Below are positions 43,398-50,804 of a stretch of 64,000 nt of DNA, one piece after another. Source of the stretch: Galeopsis tetrahit. Taxonomy: Eukaryota; Streptophyta; Magnoliopsida; Lamiales; Lamiaceae. Made by a program: the position numbers and the translations under genes. The first letter of the stretch is position 1, and the number at the start of each line of letters is the position of its first letter. The notes beneath the pieces were generated by a model. That model did no database searches. It saw only the letters and a program-made list of their open reading frames with translations, and had not been told where the DNA came from. The stretch lies in the NCBI GenBank assembly GCA_963675135.1, contig OY776124.1, positions 6,121,001-6,185,000 on the forward strand. The letters are read 5' to 3'.

Positions 43398-43884
43398 TGT
43401 TGCGTTTGGTTGGGTGGATTTGGGCTTATGGATTTCAAATCCTCAGTCCAAATTCATTCTACATGTTTGGATTATGAATGGATTTCAAATACTTAGATCT
43501 GTGTTAATACACTTTTTAGTTAAAACTGAGAGAGATTTCAAATCATCACTAAAAGGGTTGGTCTGCTATGGACTCGAGTGCATGTTGTGCACCCTAGTCC
43601 ATGTTGCACTTTTCAGTTTTATTGACTTACACTTTTTAGTAATTAAACTGTACGTATAAGTAATATTTTTAGTCATATATAGTGACTTATACTTTTTAGT
43701 AATATTGTGTTGTACTTTTCAGTTTAATAACATACACTTTTCTTTACACTAGGATGCACAACATGCACTCGAGTGCATACTAGACTTTACCTCACTAAAA
43801 TCATGTCATTTGAAATCCATGCATTTTTAATTCTTTTCATTTGAAATGCCTCCTCAAATCAAATTCCCCCATCCAAACACAACC
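43398..43884. mobile_element. Second Tourist-type MITE, split by a Mutator-type MITE
   Basis: The right end CCATCCAAACACAACC with TTA after it, and the GGATTTCAAAT words on the left, match the MITE at 42807-43043. The left end (about 43398) is diverged and approximate. The element at 43555-43791 sits inside it. Confidence 0.6.
43555..43791. mobile_element. Mutator-type MITE, copy 3 of the CTCGAG-ended family (237 bp)
   Basis: It is flanked by a perfect 9-bp duplication TCACTAAAA (43546-43554 and 43792-43800). Long inverted ends contain ACTCGAGTGCATGTTGTGCA on both sides. The sequence is close to 22836-23062. Confidence 0.88.
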
Positions 43885-43887
43885 TTA

Positions 43888-44040
43888 TATTTTTTGTCAT
43901 TTTAAATTTAGTTGATTTTTTGCGGATTTATATAACGTTGATTAATTGGTTGGTTTAGAGGGGTGTACATATCGCATTTTATCCGTAAAAAAGATTTCCT
44001 CGTACAAGGATTTTTTCGGTCGAATAAAACTTATGTGGTA
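43888..44040. other. Short AT-rich spacer
   Basis: No feature recognised. Its last bases run into the CTTAG target duplication (44041-44045) of the next element. Confidence 0.4.
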
Positions 44041-44045
44041 CTTAG

Positions 44046-44239
44046 TATAGAGAATATAAATATGTGGAAAATATTATTTCTTGATTTGTTGTAGGAATGA
44101 TTTACAATGGGTATTTATACAAGTGATATTTTAGGTCTAACCTAACCCTAATGGGCTTTATAAGAGAGGCCATAGGAAACTAAGATGGGCCTATACAATA
44201 AATAAGAATAAGAGTGTATTTACTAATATAGGTCCAATA
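44046..44239 (-). repeat. 3' LTR of the minus-strand Copia
   Basis: 194 bp. It differs from the other LTR only at about 44169 (GGCC versus GCCC). It has a TATA box, TATAAATA on the minus strand, at 44112-44119. Confidence 0.92.
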
Positions 44240-44246
44240 CGCCCCC

Positions 44247-44750
44247 TCAAGATGGAGCACCGTTGGTGAGTCCAATCTTGGACATGAGAAGTTGTAGACG
44301 AGTGCTGGAGAGAGGTTTCGTGAGAGCATCCGCAAGTTGATCGGCCGAAGAGACATGAGACACACGTAGTTGTTTTGTCTTGATGAGATCACGGACAAAG
44401 TGAAAGTCAATGGCAATGTGCTTCATGCGTGAGTGAAAGACAGGGTTCGAGCACAGATATGTGGCACCAATGTTGTCACAGTAGAGGGCTGGTGTAGGTG
44501 AAGTGGGGAAGTGGAGTTCCTGAAATAGGGATTTGAGCCATTGAACTTCAGAGGCAGCAGCAGCAAGTGCTCGATATTCGGCTTCGGTCGAGGAGCGAGC
44601 AACAGACTTTTGTTTCTTAGACGACCATGAGATAGGGTTAGACCCTAGAAATACAATGTAGGCACTGGTGGAAGTTCGGTCATCAGTGTCTCCGGCCCAA
44701 TCGGCATCAGTGAAGCGATGAGGATGGACTAGAGGTGAGGGTGACCCCAA
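44247..44750 (-). CDS. C-terminal RNase H part of the Copia polyprotein, after a frameshift
   Basis: This frame carries the end of the Copia polyprotein: FTDADWAGD, SSKKQKSVARSSTEAEYRAL, YCDNIGATYL and SADQLADALTKPL, the full Copia RNase H set. It overlaps the end of the main frame (44707-48378) by 44 bases, so one small indel in about 44720-44765 separates them. Its stop codon TGA is the beginning of the polypurine tract, and the LTR starts 7 bases later. The ATG at 44750 is accidental; this is not an independent gene. Confidence 0.8.
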   Translation of the reverse strand: MGSPSPLVHPHRFTDADWAGDTDDRTSTSAYIVFLGSNPISWSSKKQKSVARSSTEAEYRALAAAASEVQWLKSLFQELHFPTSPTPALYCDNIGATYLCSNPVFHSRMKHIAIDFHFVRDLIKTKQLRVSHVSSADQLADALTKPLSSTRLQLLMSKIGLTNGAPS

Positions 44751-47700
44751 CGTTCCTTGTACCGTTCAAGTACCGCAGTAGACGTTTGACAGCACCCCAG
44801 TGAGTGGTAGTGGGTGCATGCATGAATTTCGACAATTTGTGCACGGCAAAGGCAATGTCTGGCCTGGTAAGTTGTAGATATTGAAGGGAACCAAGGACCT
44901 GACGATATTGGGTGACATCTGCAGGCGAGGACCCATCCGAGATAGACAGGCGAGCAGAGGTCGGTAGCGGGGTGCGAACAGGTTTTGAAGTAAGCATGTT
45001 GTACCGGGCGAGCAGGTCAGTAACATATTTGCGTTGAGAGAGGAAGCATGAGTTTTTAGATCTGAGAACTTCCACTCCCAAGAAATAAGATAGAGGACCA
45101 AGGTCCTTGACCGAGAACTTGGCACGGAGGTCGGCAGCCACACGAGCAAGCATAGGTGTGTTGTTGCCCGTTAGAATGAGGTCGTCGACATAGACGAGAA
45201 AGTAGGCGACCACTCCAGTATTGTTGTAGACGAACAGAGATTCGTCCGAGTGAGTGGGAGTGAACCCAATTTCTTCGAGGAAGGAGCGAAGAGCATAGTA
45301 CCACGTGCGAGGAGCCTGTTTCAAGCCATAAATGGATTTGTGTAATTTGCAAACATAAGATGGAAATGTCTTATCTGCAAAGCCAGGAGGTTGTGCCATG
45401 AAAACAGTGTCTGAGAGTGTGCCATGGAGAAAGGCGTTGTTGACGTCAAACTGTTGGAGGGGCCAATGCTGAGTGACAGCAATGCTGAGAACTGCTCGCA
45501 CAGTGGCCGGCTTGACGACCGGACTGAAGGTCTCAGTGAAGTCAACACCTGGTCGTTGGTGAAAGCCTTTGGCAACTAGGCGAGCTTTGTACTTGTCAAG
45601 AGATCCATCAGGTTTTCGTTTGATACGAAAGACCCACTTGGAGCCGACCACGTTCTGAGATGTATTGGGAGGAACTAAGTCCCAGGTGCCGTTCTGAAGA
45701 AGGGCATCAAACTCAGCCGACATGGCTGCTCGCCAGTTTTTGTCCTTGAGGGCCTGTGACACACAGCTCGGTTCAATGTCAGAAGTGATGACAGAAGTAA
45801 GCCCATACCTCGGATTTGGCTTGAACACGTTGTTCTGAGCTCGAGTTACCATGCGAGGTGCAGGAGGTCGTAAGGGAGCATTGGTCGGCACTGGGATGTC
45901 GGATGTGGTGGCGGGCAGCGGGGAGGTAGGTGTGGGTATGGTCGGCGGGGGTATATTCAATTGGTCGACCAGTGTGGGATGTTGGGGAATGGTAGTGGTC
46001 GGCACTTGGTTGAGGTCGAGGACGGTCGCGGCAGAGTGAGGCAGCGAAGGTGTTAGAAGAGTGGGCGAGGAGCTGAGGTCAGAGGAAGTAGGCGGCGAGG
46101 AGGTGGAGGTCGGCAAGGGAGATGGTTGAATAATAGGAGAAGGGGTGGAAAAGGGAAACGTATGTTCAACAAATTGAACATGCCGCGAGGTGTAGATTCG
46201 GTTTGTGGAGCGATCAAGACAGAGGTAAGCACTCTGTGTGGGCGAGTACCCAATAAAGACACATGGAGTAGAGCGAGGATCAAGTTTGTGGGTGGTGTAA
46301 GGGCGAAGCAGAGGATAGCAGAGACAACCAAATACACGGAGTTTGGTCAGATTCGGGGGGCGAGCAGTGAGTTTTTCATAGGCAGAGATCATGTCAAGGT
46401 TAACTTTGGGAAGGCGATTTATGGTGTAGGCTGCCGAGCAGACGGCATAGGGACAATAGGTGAGGGGCATAGAAGCATGGTGAAGGAGAGCAAGGGCTGT
46501 GTCGACCACATGGCGATGGCGACGTTCAGACATGCCATTATGTTCGGGAGTGTGAGGTGGGGTGGTGAGATGTGCAATGCCATGAGTTTGAAGAAAGGGG
46601 CGAAGAGCAATGAATTCTCCCCCATTGTCTGAGTAAAAGGTTTTAATTGTGTTTTGATAGTTGTTTTCAACAAGGGTTTTGAAGGCGATGAATGTGGGGA
46701 GAACCTCCGATTTCCGTTTTAGGGGATAAACCCATATGTATTTGCTGAAGTGATCAACGAATAACACATAGTATTTGAGATTATCAGGAGATAAAACAGG
46801 TGACGACCAAACATCAGAAAAGATAATATCAAGTGGTTTAGTAGATATAATGCTCGAATCATAAAATGGTAGTTTGTGACTTTTGATACATGAGCAAGAG
46901 TTACAGTTAAAATGTTTGGAAGGTGCATTGGATAAGCTAAGTTTGGAGAGAGTGTGAGCAAGAATTTTTGTCGATGGGTGGCCAAGGCGAGCATGCCAGG
47001 TGGTTGTTGTAAGGTGTTGAGTGGCGAAGGCTTGCGGGGAGGTGGTGGACATGTGTGCCGGCCAGACGTACAAGTTATTGATACGACTCCCAACGAGGAG
47101 AATGCTCCCCGAGTGACCATCCCGCACCTGAAAGGAAGAGCGATAAAAAACAACATTAACATTGTTATCACGACAGAGACTGGAGACTGAAATTAAGTTT
47201 TTCGAGATGTGTGGGACGACTAAGACATTCGAAAAACTGAGAGACTTAAGTTGAGGAAAACACATAGAGCCAGTGTGAGATATGTGTAAACCTTTACCAT
47301 CACCAATTTCTACATTGTCAGGCCCGTCAAATGGTGAGTGAAGAGAGAGGTTGGCGAGGTCGTTGGTGATGTGATGCGAAGCACCCGAGTCAAGAATCCA
47401 GTGATCGGCAGGATATGTCGAGGAGGCTGAGTGAGCCGAGTAGGCCGGGCGAGCAGCTGTCCGATTGAGACGAGAGGGTGGTGTGTACTGCCCATGTGGG
47501 CGGCGAGGACCCATAGAAGGAGCAGTGGGCGAGAGTGATGAAGGAATCTCAGGGCAGGTGCGAGCAGTGTGACCTGGTGTTCGGCAATAGTGGCAGGTGC
47601 CAAGATAGGGCCTTTGCGAGGACTGGCGAGGACGAGTGTCAGCAGTTTTAGACCTCGAGTCTGGGCGCGAGGGGCGATGATGAGGTTTACTGGCAGTAAG

Positions 47701-48378
47701 CGCAGATGCAGGTATTGAGGCCGAGGGTGGTCGCGAGGCAATTTGAACCTCGACACTGAGGAGCTTGTCGCAGAGCTCGGCAAAGGAGATAGGCTGTTCG
47801 CGAGCTTGGATGGCATTTGCTATGTCGTTGTAAGATTCATCAAGGCCAGTTAGGACTTGGAGAGTGACGTCCTCGGCATCAGAGGAAATGCCGAGGAGGG
47901 CAAGTTCGTCGACCACCGAGCGAACTTCCATAAGGAAGACAGAAATTGGGCGAGCACCTTTGGTCAGGGAGCGAAACTTGGTTTTGAGGGCAAGGATGCG
48001 GCCTCTGGAGGGTTTCCCATACATGCTTTCAAGCATCGACCAGGCTTCGCAAGAGGTTTTGGTCGATGCCACAAAGGGAATGAGTTCCGGAGACATGGAT
48101 CCAACCATGGCTGAGAAAATAAGGTTGTCCTGACACACCCACAGATCGTGCGCAGGGTTGGGAACGGTGGCGGTGGTGTCGGTGGTGCCGTCGGCAGCTG
48201 GGATTGTGGACGGGGGGCATGGATGTGTGCCCAAGACATAGCCAAAGAGGTTGTGTCCAGTGAGGAGAAGACGAAGCTGGAAAGACCAAGCACCATAGTT
48301 GGTGGAGGTAAGCTTCAAGGACATATTTGCAAGTCCTTTGAAGGTGATTGGTGCCGGCGACTGGGAGGGAGCGGCCAT
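44707..48378 (-). CDS. Copia Gag-Pol polyprotein lacking its RNase H end (1223 aa)
   Basis: Domains in order: gag (about 15-230, TSTNYGAWSFQLRLLL); CCHC knuckle CHYCRTPGHTARTC (about 261); protease DSGA (about 328, WILDSGASHHIT); pre-integrase WHARLGHPS; integrase (FSDVWSSP, YSDNGGEF, EHNGMSERRHRH carry D, D, E); a Pro/Thr/Ser-rich linker; and reverse transcriptase (KWVFRIKRKPDGS to YVDD at about 1062, then GSLQYLQLTRPDI). Apart from the shift near 44720-44765 no break is seen. The start ATG (48378) is 200 bp inside the 5' LTR and opens the gag domain. Long frames on the opposite strand (for example 46126-46632) are shadows. Confidence 0.9.
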   Translation of the reverse strand: MAAPSQSPAPITFKGLANMSLKLTSTNYGAWSFQLRLLLTGHNLFGYVLGTHPCPPSTIPAADGTTDTTATVPNPAHDLWVCQDNLIFSAMVGSMSPELIPFVASTKTSCEAWSMLESMYGKPSRGRILALKTKFRSLTKGARPISVFLMEVRSVVDELALLGISSDAEDVTLQVLTGLDESYNDIANAIQAREQPISFAELCDKLLSVEVQIASRPPSASIPASALTASKPHHRPSRPDSRSKTADTRPRQSSQRPYLGTCHYCRTPGHTARTCPEIPSSLSPTAPSMGPRRPHGQYTPPSRLNRTAARPAYSAHSASSTYPADHWILDSGASHHITNDLANLSLHSPFDGPDNVEIGDGKGLHISHTGSMCFPQLKSLSFSNVLVVPHISKNLISVSSLCRDNNVNVVFYRSSFQVRDGHSGSILLVGSRINNLYVWPAHMSTTSPQAFATQHLTTTTWHARLGHPSTKILAHTLSKLSLSNAPSKHFNCNSCSCIKSHKLPFYDSSIISTKPLDIIFSDVWSSPVLSPDNLKYYVLFVDHFSKYIWVYPLKRKSEVLPTFIAFKTLVENNYQNTIKTFYSDNGGEFIALRPFLQTHGIAHLTTPPHTPEHNGMSERRHRHVVDTALALLHHASMPLTYCPYAVCSAAYTINRLPKVNLDMISAYEKLTARPPNLTKLRVFGCLCYPLLRPYTTHKLDPRSTPCVFIGYSPTQSAYLCLDRSTNRIYTSRHVQFVEHTFPFSTPSPIIQPSPLPTSTSSPPTSSDLSSSPTLLTPSLPHSAATVLDLNQVPTTTIPQHPTLVDQLNIPPPTIPTPTSPLPATTSDIPVPTNAPLRPPAPRMVTRAQNNVFKPNPRYGLTSVITSDIEPSCVSQALKDKNWRAAMSAEFDALLQNGTWDLVPPNTSQNVVGSKWVFRIKRKPDGSLDKYKARLVAKGFHQRPGVDFTETFSPVVKPATVRAVLSIAVTQHWPLQQFDVNNAFLHGTLSDTVFMAQPPGFADKTFPSYVCKLHKSIYGLKQAPRTWYYALRSFLEEIGFTPTHSDESLFVYNNTGVVAYFLVYVDDLILTGNNTPMLARVAADLRAKFSVKDLGPLSYFLGVEVLRSKNSCFLSQRKYVTDLLARYNMLTSKPVRTPLPTSARLSISDGSSPADVTQYRQVLGSLQYLQLTRPDIAFAVHKLSKFMHAPTTTHWGAVKRLLRYLNGTRNVGVTLTSSPSSSLH

Positions 48379-48506
48379 TGTTTTAAGTAGAGCAGCGGAG
48401 AGAGGAGAGGGGCAGCAATGAGTTGGGCGTCTTAAGACGGACAGCGGCGGCGGCGCTTCAGCGACTGGAGTGTTTGGTAGCGGCGGCGTGAGTGGGGAGC
48501 GGCGGC

Positions 48507-48542
48507 GGCGGCTAGGGTTTGTAGCGGCGGCGGCTAGGGTTT
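48507..48542 (-). promoter_or_regulatory. Two telo-box/GCC-box repeats in the Copia leader
   Basis: On the sense (minus) strand AAACCCTAGCCGCC occurs twice (48520-48507 and 48542-48529), 22 bp apart. AAACCCTA is the plant telo-box and AGCCGCC the GCC-box core. They lie between the primer site and the gag start. Confidence 0.55.
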
Positions 48543-48577
48543 GGATCAGGCGTGAGCCAAATGACTCGATGATACCA

Positions 48578-48771
48578 TATAGAGAATATAAATATGTGGA
48601 AAATATTATTTCTTGATTTGTTGTAGGAATGATTTACAATGGGTATTTATACAAGTGATATTTTAGGTCTAACCTAACCCTAATGGGCTTTATAAGAGAG
48701 CCCATAGGAAACTAAGATGGGCCTATACAATAAATAAGAATAAGAGTGTATTTACTAATATAGGTCCAATA
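48578..48771 (-). repeat. 5' LTR of the minus-strand Copia
   Basis: 194 bp, carrying the element promoter. A TATA box (TATAAATA on the minus strand) is at 48644-48651. Confidence 0.92.
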
Positions 48772-48948
48772 CTTAGTTTAATTTTCAATCACAAAACATG
48801 ATAAGAGATTAATGATCATGTGCTATTAGTAAACTACATGCAATAATGAAATTAATCAATCAATTTAAACTCAAATTTAAGAATAATTTGTATTCACAGA
48901 TCGATCCAAAATTCTATACAATATAACGATGATGCATGAAGCTATCAT

Positions 48949-48968
48949 GCTAGGAGCTGTTTGGCTAT
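48949..48968 (-). promoter_or_regulatory. Conserved 3'-flank motif of ZAT copy B
   Basis: Matches 21376-21395 at 18 of 20 positions. It lies 48-67 bp past the stop codon of copy B and shares the CTGTTTGGCTAT core. Likely within the 3' UTR. Confidence 0.45.
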
Positions 48969-49015
48969 ATATATAATTTCCCTAACTAATTAAACAAACA
49001 AACTCTGTGGCATAT

Positions 49016-49498
49016 TCAGAAAAAACAATCAACAGCAGGGGCAGCTTTGTCAAACAGAAACTTGTTCTCCAAGGGAGTCAAATTCAAATCCAAACTCAAA
49101 ACTCTCCTACTAACACTATTCGATTTCTTCACGATCGAAGGCGACAGCGACAGCAGCACCTGGTTCTCATCATTCACGGTGGCCGCCGATCTGTGCCGCC
49201 TCATGTGGCCACCAAGCGCTTGTCCAATCGCAAATTCCAAACCGCAAACAGAGCACTCGTAACTTTTCGGCTTCGGCGGCAGATCGTCTCCGCCACCCAT
49301 CAGCCTCGGTTTTTTATGGCTAGCGCGGTGGCCGCCGAGAGCCTGAAACGACGGAAACTGCCGATTGCAGGTTTTACACTCAAATACTCTGTTCGATTCC
49401 GCTGATCCGCCGGACAATAGCATCAAGTAATTGGCCGTGGTATGTAAATCTTCAACATCTGAATAATCTGATCCTTGTCTGCTTCTCTTAATCATCAT
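49016..49498 (-). CDS. ZAT11-like C2H2 zinc-finger transcriptional repressor, copy B (160 aa)
   Basis: Single-exon paralogue of 21472-21990. Fingers sit at about residues 41-61 (CKTCNRQFPSFQALGGHRAS) and 82-102 (CSVCGLEFAIGQALGGHMRR). The L-box-like ANYLMLL is at 22-28. The EAR motif LDLNL is at 136-140, and the tail NKFLF...PAVDCFF follows. Finger 1 is identical to that of copy A; finger 2, the linker and the N terminus have diverged, so both are probably functional and partly specialised. The TATA box is 72-81 bp upstream. The 27-kb distance to copy A is filled mainly by the LINE, two Copia elements and MITEs. Predicted nuclear repressor; the precise ZAT orthologue is not certain. Confidence 0.93.
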   Translation of the reverse strand: MMIKRSRQGSDYSDVEDLHTTANYLMLLSGGSAESNRVFECKTCNRQFPSFQALGGHRASHKKPRLMGGGDDLPPKPKSYECSVCGLEFAIGQALGGHMRRHRSAATVNDENQVLLSLSPSIVKKSNSVSRRVLSLDLNLTPLENKFLFDKAAPAVDCFF

Positions 49499-49569
49499 TT
49501 TTTGCGTGGGGAAATTGGATGAAATTTTGTTGTTTTGAATATTTAATGAGAAAATGACTGAAAATTGGG

Positions 49570-49579
49570 GGATTTATAG
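49570..49579 (-). promoter_or_regulatory. TATA box of ZAT copy B
   Basis: CTATAAATCC on the minus strand, 72-81 bp upstream of the ATG. The same ten bases occur in copy A. Confidence 0.75.
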
Positions 49580-50782
49580 GATTTAATGGGAGTTAGGGTG
49601 AGATTGAAGTAGATGGATTAGACGGTTTGACTTGATGCCTTTTTGCAAATAATCTTTCTTGTTGGAGACGGAAGTCAAGACTTTGAATGCTTGCTTGGGA
49701 GCCAGAAACATCTTGCTTCTATACTTAACCTTTTTACTTTTCCATTATTCGTTTTTGTGTGATTAATAATTAAACTCTTTTTAATTTGTGTTTTTCATGT
49801 GTGAAGTAGAATTAAAGATCGAATTAGCCATTCATGATATGCCAAATCTACTTAAGTTAGTGAAATTAAATTTAAAATACAATGAGCATGACTAATTAAG
49901 TAATTAGTAATGCATAAAATTAAGAAATATGAGAAAAGAATATAATAAAATGGAAAAGTAAGCAAACTAATAAAAAAGGTTAAGAAATTTATGTAGAATG
50001 TATGGAAAAAGAAGGATGGAAAATTTCTGATGAAACAAGGAGTTATTACTTTATGAGTAAGTATTGTGTGCACCAATTCCACTGTGTGATGCATAGTTTC
50101 TTACTTTAAATGTGTAAACTATAAGTTAACATTATAAATTTATATAAAATAATCTCAAATAAATAAAAAACGATATGTGACATGAAATTATAATAGATGT
50201 CTTACCTCTAATATAATTCCACTCAATCATGGTGACGTCAATTCTTATGTCATAATTGTCCTACCTCTAAAATAATTTCACTCACTTAGAAGGGGATTGT
50301 TATTCCTAATCGTGCACATGAGATCGACCCCTGTAAACGAAATCGTTTCATTTGTCTGTGAATACTGTTAACACATTGTTACTGTAAACGAAATCAGCTT
50401 TCTTGCATCACGTATAACAATATTAATTAAAATATACTTTCTCTATCCATTAAAAACATTAAAAGTATGCTCATATTTTTTAACACAAATTTTTAAGAAA
50501 AAGTAGATAAAATAAGAGTGTTCAAGTAAAAATAAAGTGTTTGTTTCCATAAAAAATGAATAACACATACTTTTGATGGACATACAAATAAGAAAAGTGA
50601 ACATACTTTTGTGAAAGAAATTAAAATATCAAAAATAAATTGCAAAATCATGAATTATTTGAAATCTGCCCTTAACCATCCAAATGGAATTAATGATAAC
50701 CAAACATACAAATTGGAATATGACAAAAGTTTATCTACCAAAGAAAATAATAACGGTGAAAAAACAAGTGTAAAAAGGTGAG
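49580..50782. other. Upstream region of ZAT copy B
   Basis: 49650-49715 resembles the copy A upstream segment at 22110-22165 (TTTCTTG...GGAAGTCAA...GAAACATCT). Further up, 50200-50290 holds two partial repeats of TACCTCTAA-TAATT-CACTCA. 50443-50590 looks like a degenerate Stowaway-like element with inverted TCCATTAAAA words. No ORF. Confidence 0.45.
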
Positions 50783-50804
50783 TGACGTCATGGAGCGCGT
50801 AAGC
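50783..50804 (-). promoter_or_regulatory. Distal conserved promoter motif of ZAT copy B
   Basis: Matches 23554-23575 at 20 of 22 positions: TGACGTCA, two differing bases, then GAGCGCGTAAGC. It lies about 1.28 kb upstream of the ATG and marks the far end of detectable homology between the two ZAT loci. Confidence 0.6.

Larger units (their letters stand above)
44046..48771 (-). mobile_element. Near-intact Copia retrotransposon (4.7 kb, minus strand)
   Basis: Two LTRs of 194 bp (44046-44239 and 48578-48771) differ at one position. The 5-bp duplication CTTAG is present at 44041-44045 and 48772-48776. On the minus strand the LTR starts TATTGGACC and ends CTCTATA, so the usual TG...CA ends are replaced by TA...TA. 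The primer site TGGTATCA follows the 5' LTR directly (minus strand, 48577 downward) and a polypurine tract TTGAGGGGGCG precedes the 3' LTR. The coding region has one visible frameshift. It inserted recently. Confidence 0.93.

Noticed and set aside
46126..46632. 168-aa plus-strand ORF within the minus-strand Copia
   Set aside because: Antisense to integrase-coding sequence, no independent motif.
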